Assembly: GCA_001683825.1 (NCBI GenBank)
Contig: LXTR01000089.1
Coordinates: forward strand, 92,021-156,020
Length of the DNA stretch: 64,000 bases
Reading direction: 5' to 3'
DNA from: Flavobacteriaceae bacterium CP2B
Lineage (GTDB): Bacteria > Bacteroidota > Bacteroidia > Flavobacteriales > Flavobacteriaceae
The position numbers and the translations under genes were made by a program. Positions 63,901-64,000 of the stretch are shown piece by piece; within the stretch, counting starts at the first letter, position 1; every line of letters begins with the position of its first letter. Under the pieces are notes generated by a model. That model was not told the origin of the DNA, ran no database searches, and saw only the letters and a list, made by a program, of their open reading frames with translations.

Positions 63901-64000
63901 CCCCGGTATCTCCTTTATCGCCTTTGGGTCCAACAGGCCCTTGTGGTCCCTGTGGCCCTTGTGCGCCATCCACGCCATCTGCGCCATCGGCGCCGGCGGG
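60917..64000 (-). CDS. Collagen-like surface protein, 5' end beyond the window
   Basis: The frame is open to the right edge, so the protein exceeds 1,027 residues and its signal peptide is not seen. The first 720 or so visible residues are uninterrupted Gly-X-Y triplets (blocks such as [20 protein letters not shown] and [15 protein letters not shown]), from 64000 down to about 61839. The C-terminal 306 residues are non-repetitive: a tail-fibre-like segment ([20 protein letters not shown]) and a final beta domain ([16 protein letters not shown] through [13 protein letters not shown]) with the pattern of a C1q/TNF-like jelly roll. A trimeric surface fibre is likely. The repeat DNA is GC-rich and nearly identical between blocks. 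Confidence 0.93.
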   Translation of the reverse strand, partial: PAGADGADGVDGAQGPQGPQGPVGPKGDKGDTGDTGPQGPAGAQGPAGADGLDGAQGPQGPQGPAGPKGDKGDTGDTGPQGPAGADGADGAQGPQGPQGPVGPAGADGLDGAQGPQGPVGPAGADGADGAQGPQGPVGPAGADGADGAQGPQGPAGPKGDKGDTGDTGPQGPAGADGADGAQGPQGPVGPKGDTGDTGPQGPAGPKGDTGDTGPQGPAGADGLDGAQGPQGPQGPAGPKGDTGDTGPQGPAGADGADGAQGPQGPQGPVGPKGDKGDAGDTGPQGPAGAQGPAGADGLDGAQGPQGPQGPAGPKGDKGDTGDTGPQGPAGADGADGAQGPQGPQGPVGPAGADGADGAQGPQGPAGPKGDKGDTGDTGPQGPAGADGADGAQGPQGPVGPKGDTGDTGPQGPAGADGADGAQGPQGPQGPVGPKGDKGDTGDTGPQGPAGADGADGAQGPQGPQGPVGPAGADGLNGAQGPQGPQGPVGPKGDKGDTGDTGPQGPAGADGADGAQGPQGPQGPVGPAGADGLNGAQGPQGPQGPVGPKGDKGDTGDTGPQGPAGADGADGAQGPQGPAGPKGDKGDTGDTGPQGPAGADGADGAQGPQGPVGPAGADGLNGAQGPQGPQGPVGPKGDKGDTGDTGPQGPAGADGADGAQGPQGPQGPVGPKGDKGDTGDTGPQGPAGADGADGAQGPQGPKGDKGDQGDVGPQGPKGDKGDAANPSWELSGNSGTNAASNFLGTTDASDVVMKANGVEKLRLVQDRGQVLVNRATVFNNHPLVVRANGVDVLAFENSSGTPKWHWNLLANGLNFVESNVADYRLFLEDGGDVGINTSNPTEELDVNGNARIRNLGTADENDDLIAADASGVLQRSKINYGGRWTNTNTSTDLNNDNTTAPIFGNEDYKDDGNNLYQVSGNSLIVRLSGRYDIRANLSLEGNNDSGNSDNRTNVNVRIAVNGTPVGAIGASGYIRFASGHEQSSIHVNEILELNANDVITIITYREANSGKVTFSGSGESSIMINKLR
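61839..64000. repeat. Collagen-type coding repeat, more than 2.1 kb
   Basis: Imperfect higher-order blocks built from 9-base Gly-X-Y codons in the collagen-like gene, recurring with little codon drift. A repeat-made open frame also exists on the opposite strand (61737-63656). The array continues past the right edge. Confidence 0.93.

Noticed and set aside
1..64000. tRNA or rRNA genes
   Set aside because: No cloverleaf with T-loop and acceptor stem and no rRNA sequence was noticed in the intergenic regions.

Overview
The window reads as chromosomal DNA from a marine-type member of the Flavobacteriaceae (Bacteroidota) of about 50 percent GC, in the range of Robiginitalea or Muricauda-like genomes; genus is an inference, phylum is well supported. 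Evidence: a short RpoD without an N-terminal extension, type IX secretion parts (PorT, the plug protein, a type-B sorted cargo), TamL, a zinc-less AccD, Na+-NQR followed by ApbE, Tat/lipobox double signals, and many -7 promoter boxes of the Bacteroidota form TAnnTTTG.

Layout. 1-965: C-terminal half of a P2A-type cation ATPase. 966-2358: sparse region with a sigma-70-like gene and two possible gene relics. 2359-7510: an exported molybdenum hydroxylase cluster with two large-subunit paralogues around one 2Fe-2S subunit. 7511-8271: gene-poor stretch with a terminator and three copies of a small hairpin repeat. 8272-14510: PLP decarboxylase, aldehyde dehydrogenase, an apparently secreted O-methyltransferase, a dienelactone-hydrolase-like protein and a secreted esterase. 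14745-21562: NagD-like phosphatase, YpdA-type flavoprotein, Rpe, a large lipoprotein with propeller, HEAT and cytochrome c parts, a VOC protein, and a Tat/lipobox sugar isomerase. 21572-23224: a 127-128 bp tandem repeat array interrupted by an AT-rich DUF559 endonuclease-like gene. 23403-30176: rpoD, pnp, rpsO, a lipoprotein, accD and fbaA. 30234-36568: tamL, a TrmH/SpoU methyltransferase, porT-ubiE and trkA with an upstream mini-ORF; trkH follows to 38062. 38146-46059: aspartate aminotransferase, desaturase, rsmG, pruA, apaG, a DUF3667 protein and the T9SS plug protein. 46211-53787: nqrABCDEF, a conserved small protein and apbE. 53788-59607: methyltransferase, map, gpmI, an ankyrin protein, two peptidases and a small membrane ORF. 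59754-64000: a T9SS type-B cargo and the 3' part of a very long collagen-like gene that runs off the right edge.

How the genes fit together. Energy and ions: Na+-NQR pumps Na+, ApbE can attach FMN to NqrB and NqrC at the motifs seen here, and TrkAH imports K+. Envelope: TamL, PorT and the plug protein serve outer-membrane assembly and T9SS export, and the collagen-like and type-B proteins are probable surface cargo. Carbon: FbaA, GpmI, Rpe, AccD and the desaturase cover glycolysis, the pentose pathway and lipid synthesis. An oxidative or hydrolytic set with export signals (molybdenum hydroxylases, O-methyltransferase, two alpha/beta hydrolases) suggests handling of aromatic or heterocyclic compounds outside the cytoplasm, but substrates cannot be read from sequence.

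The best candidates for something new are the DUF559 gene lodged inside one unit of a hairpin repeat array, and a 28-codon ORF between a clear promoter and trkA that overlaps the trkA start.
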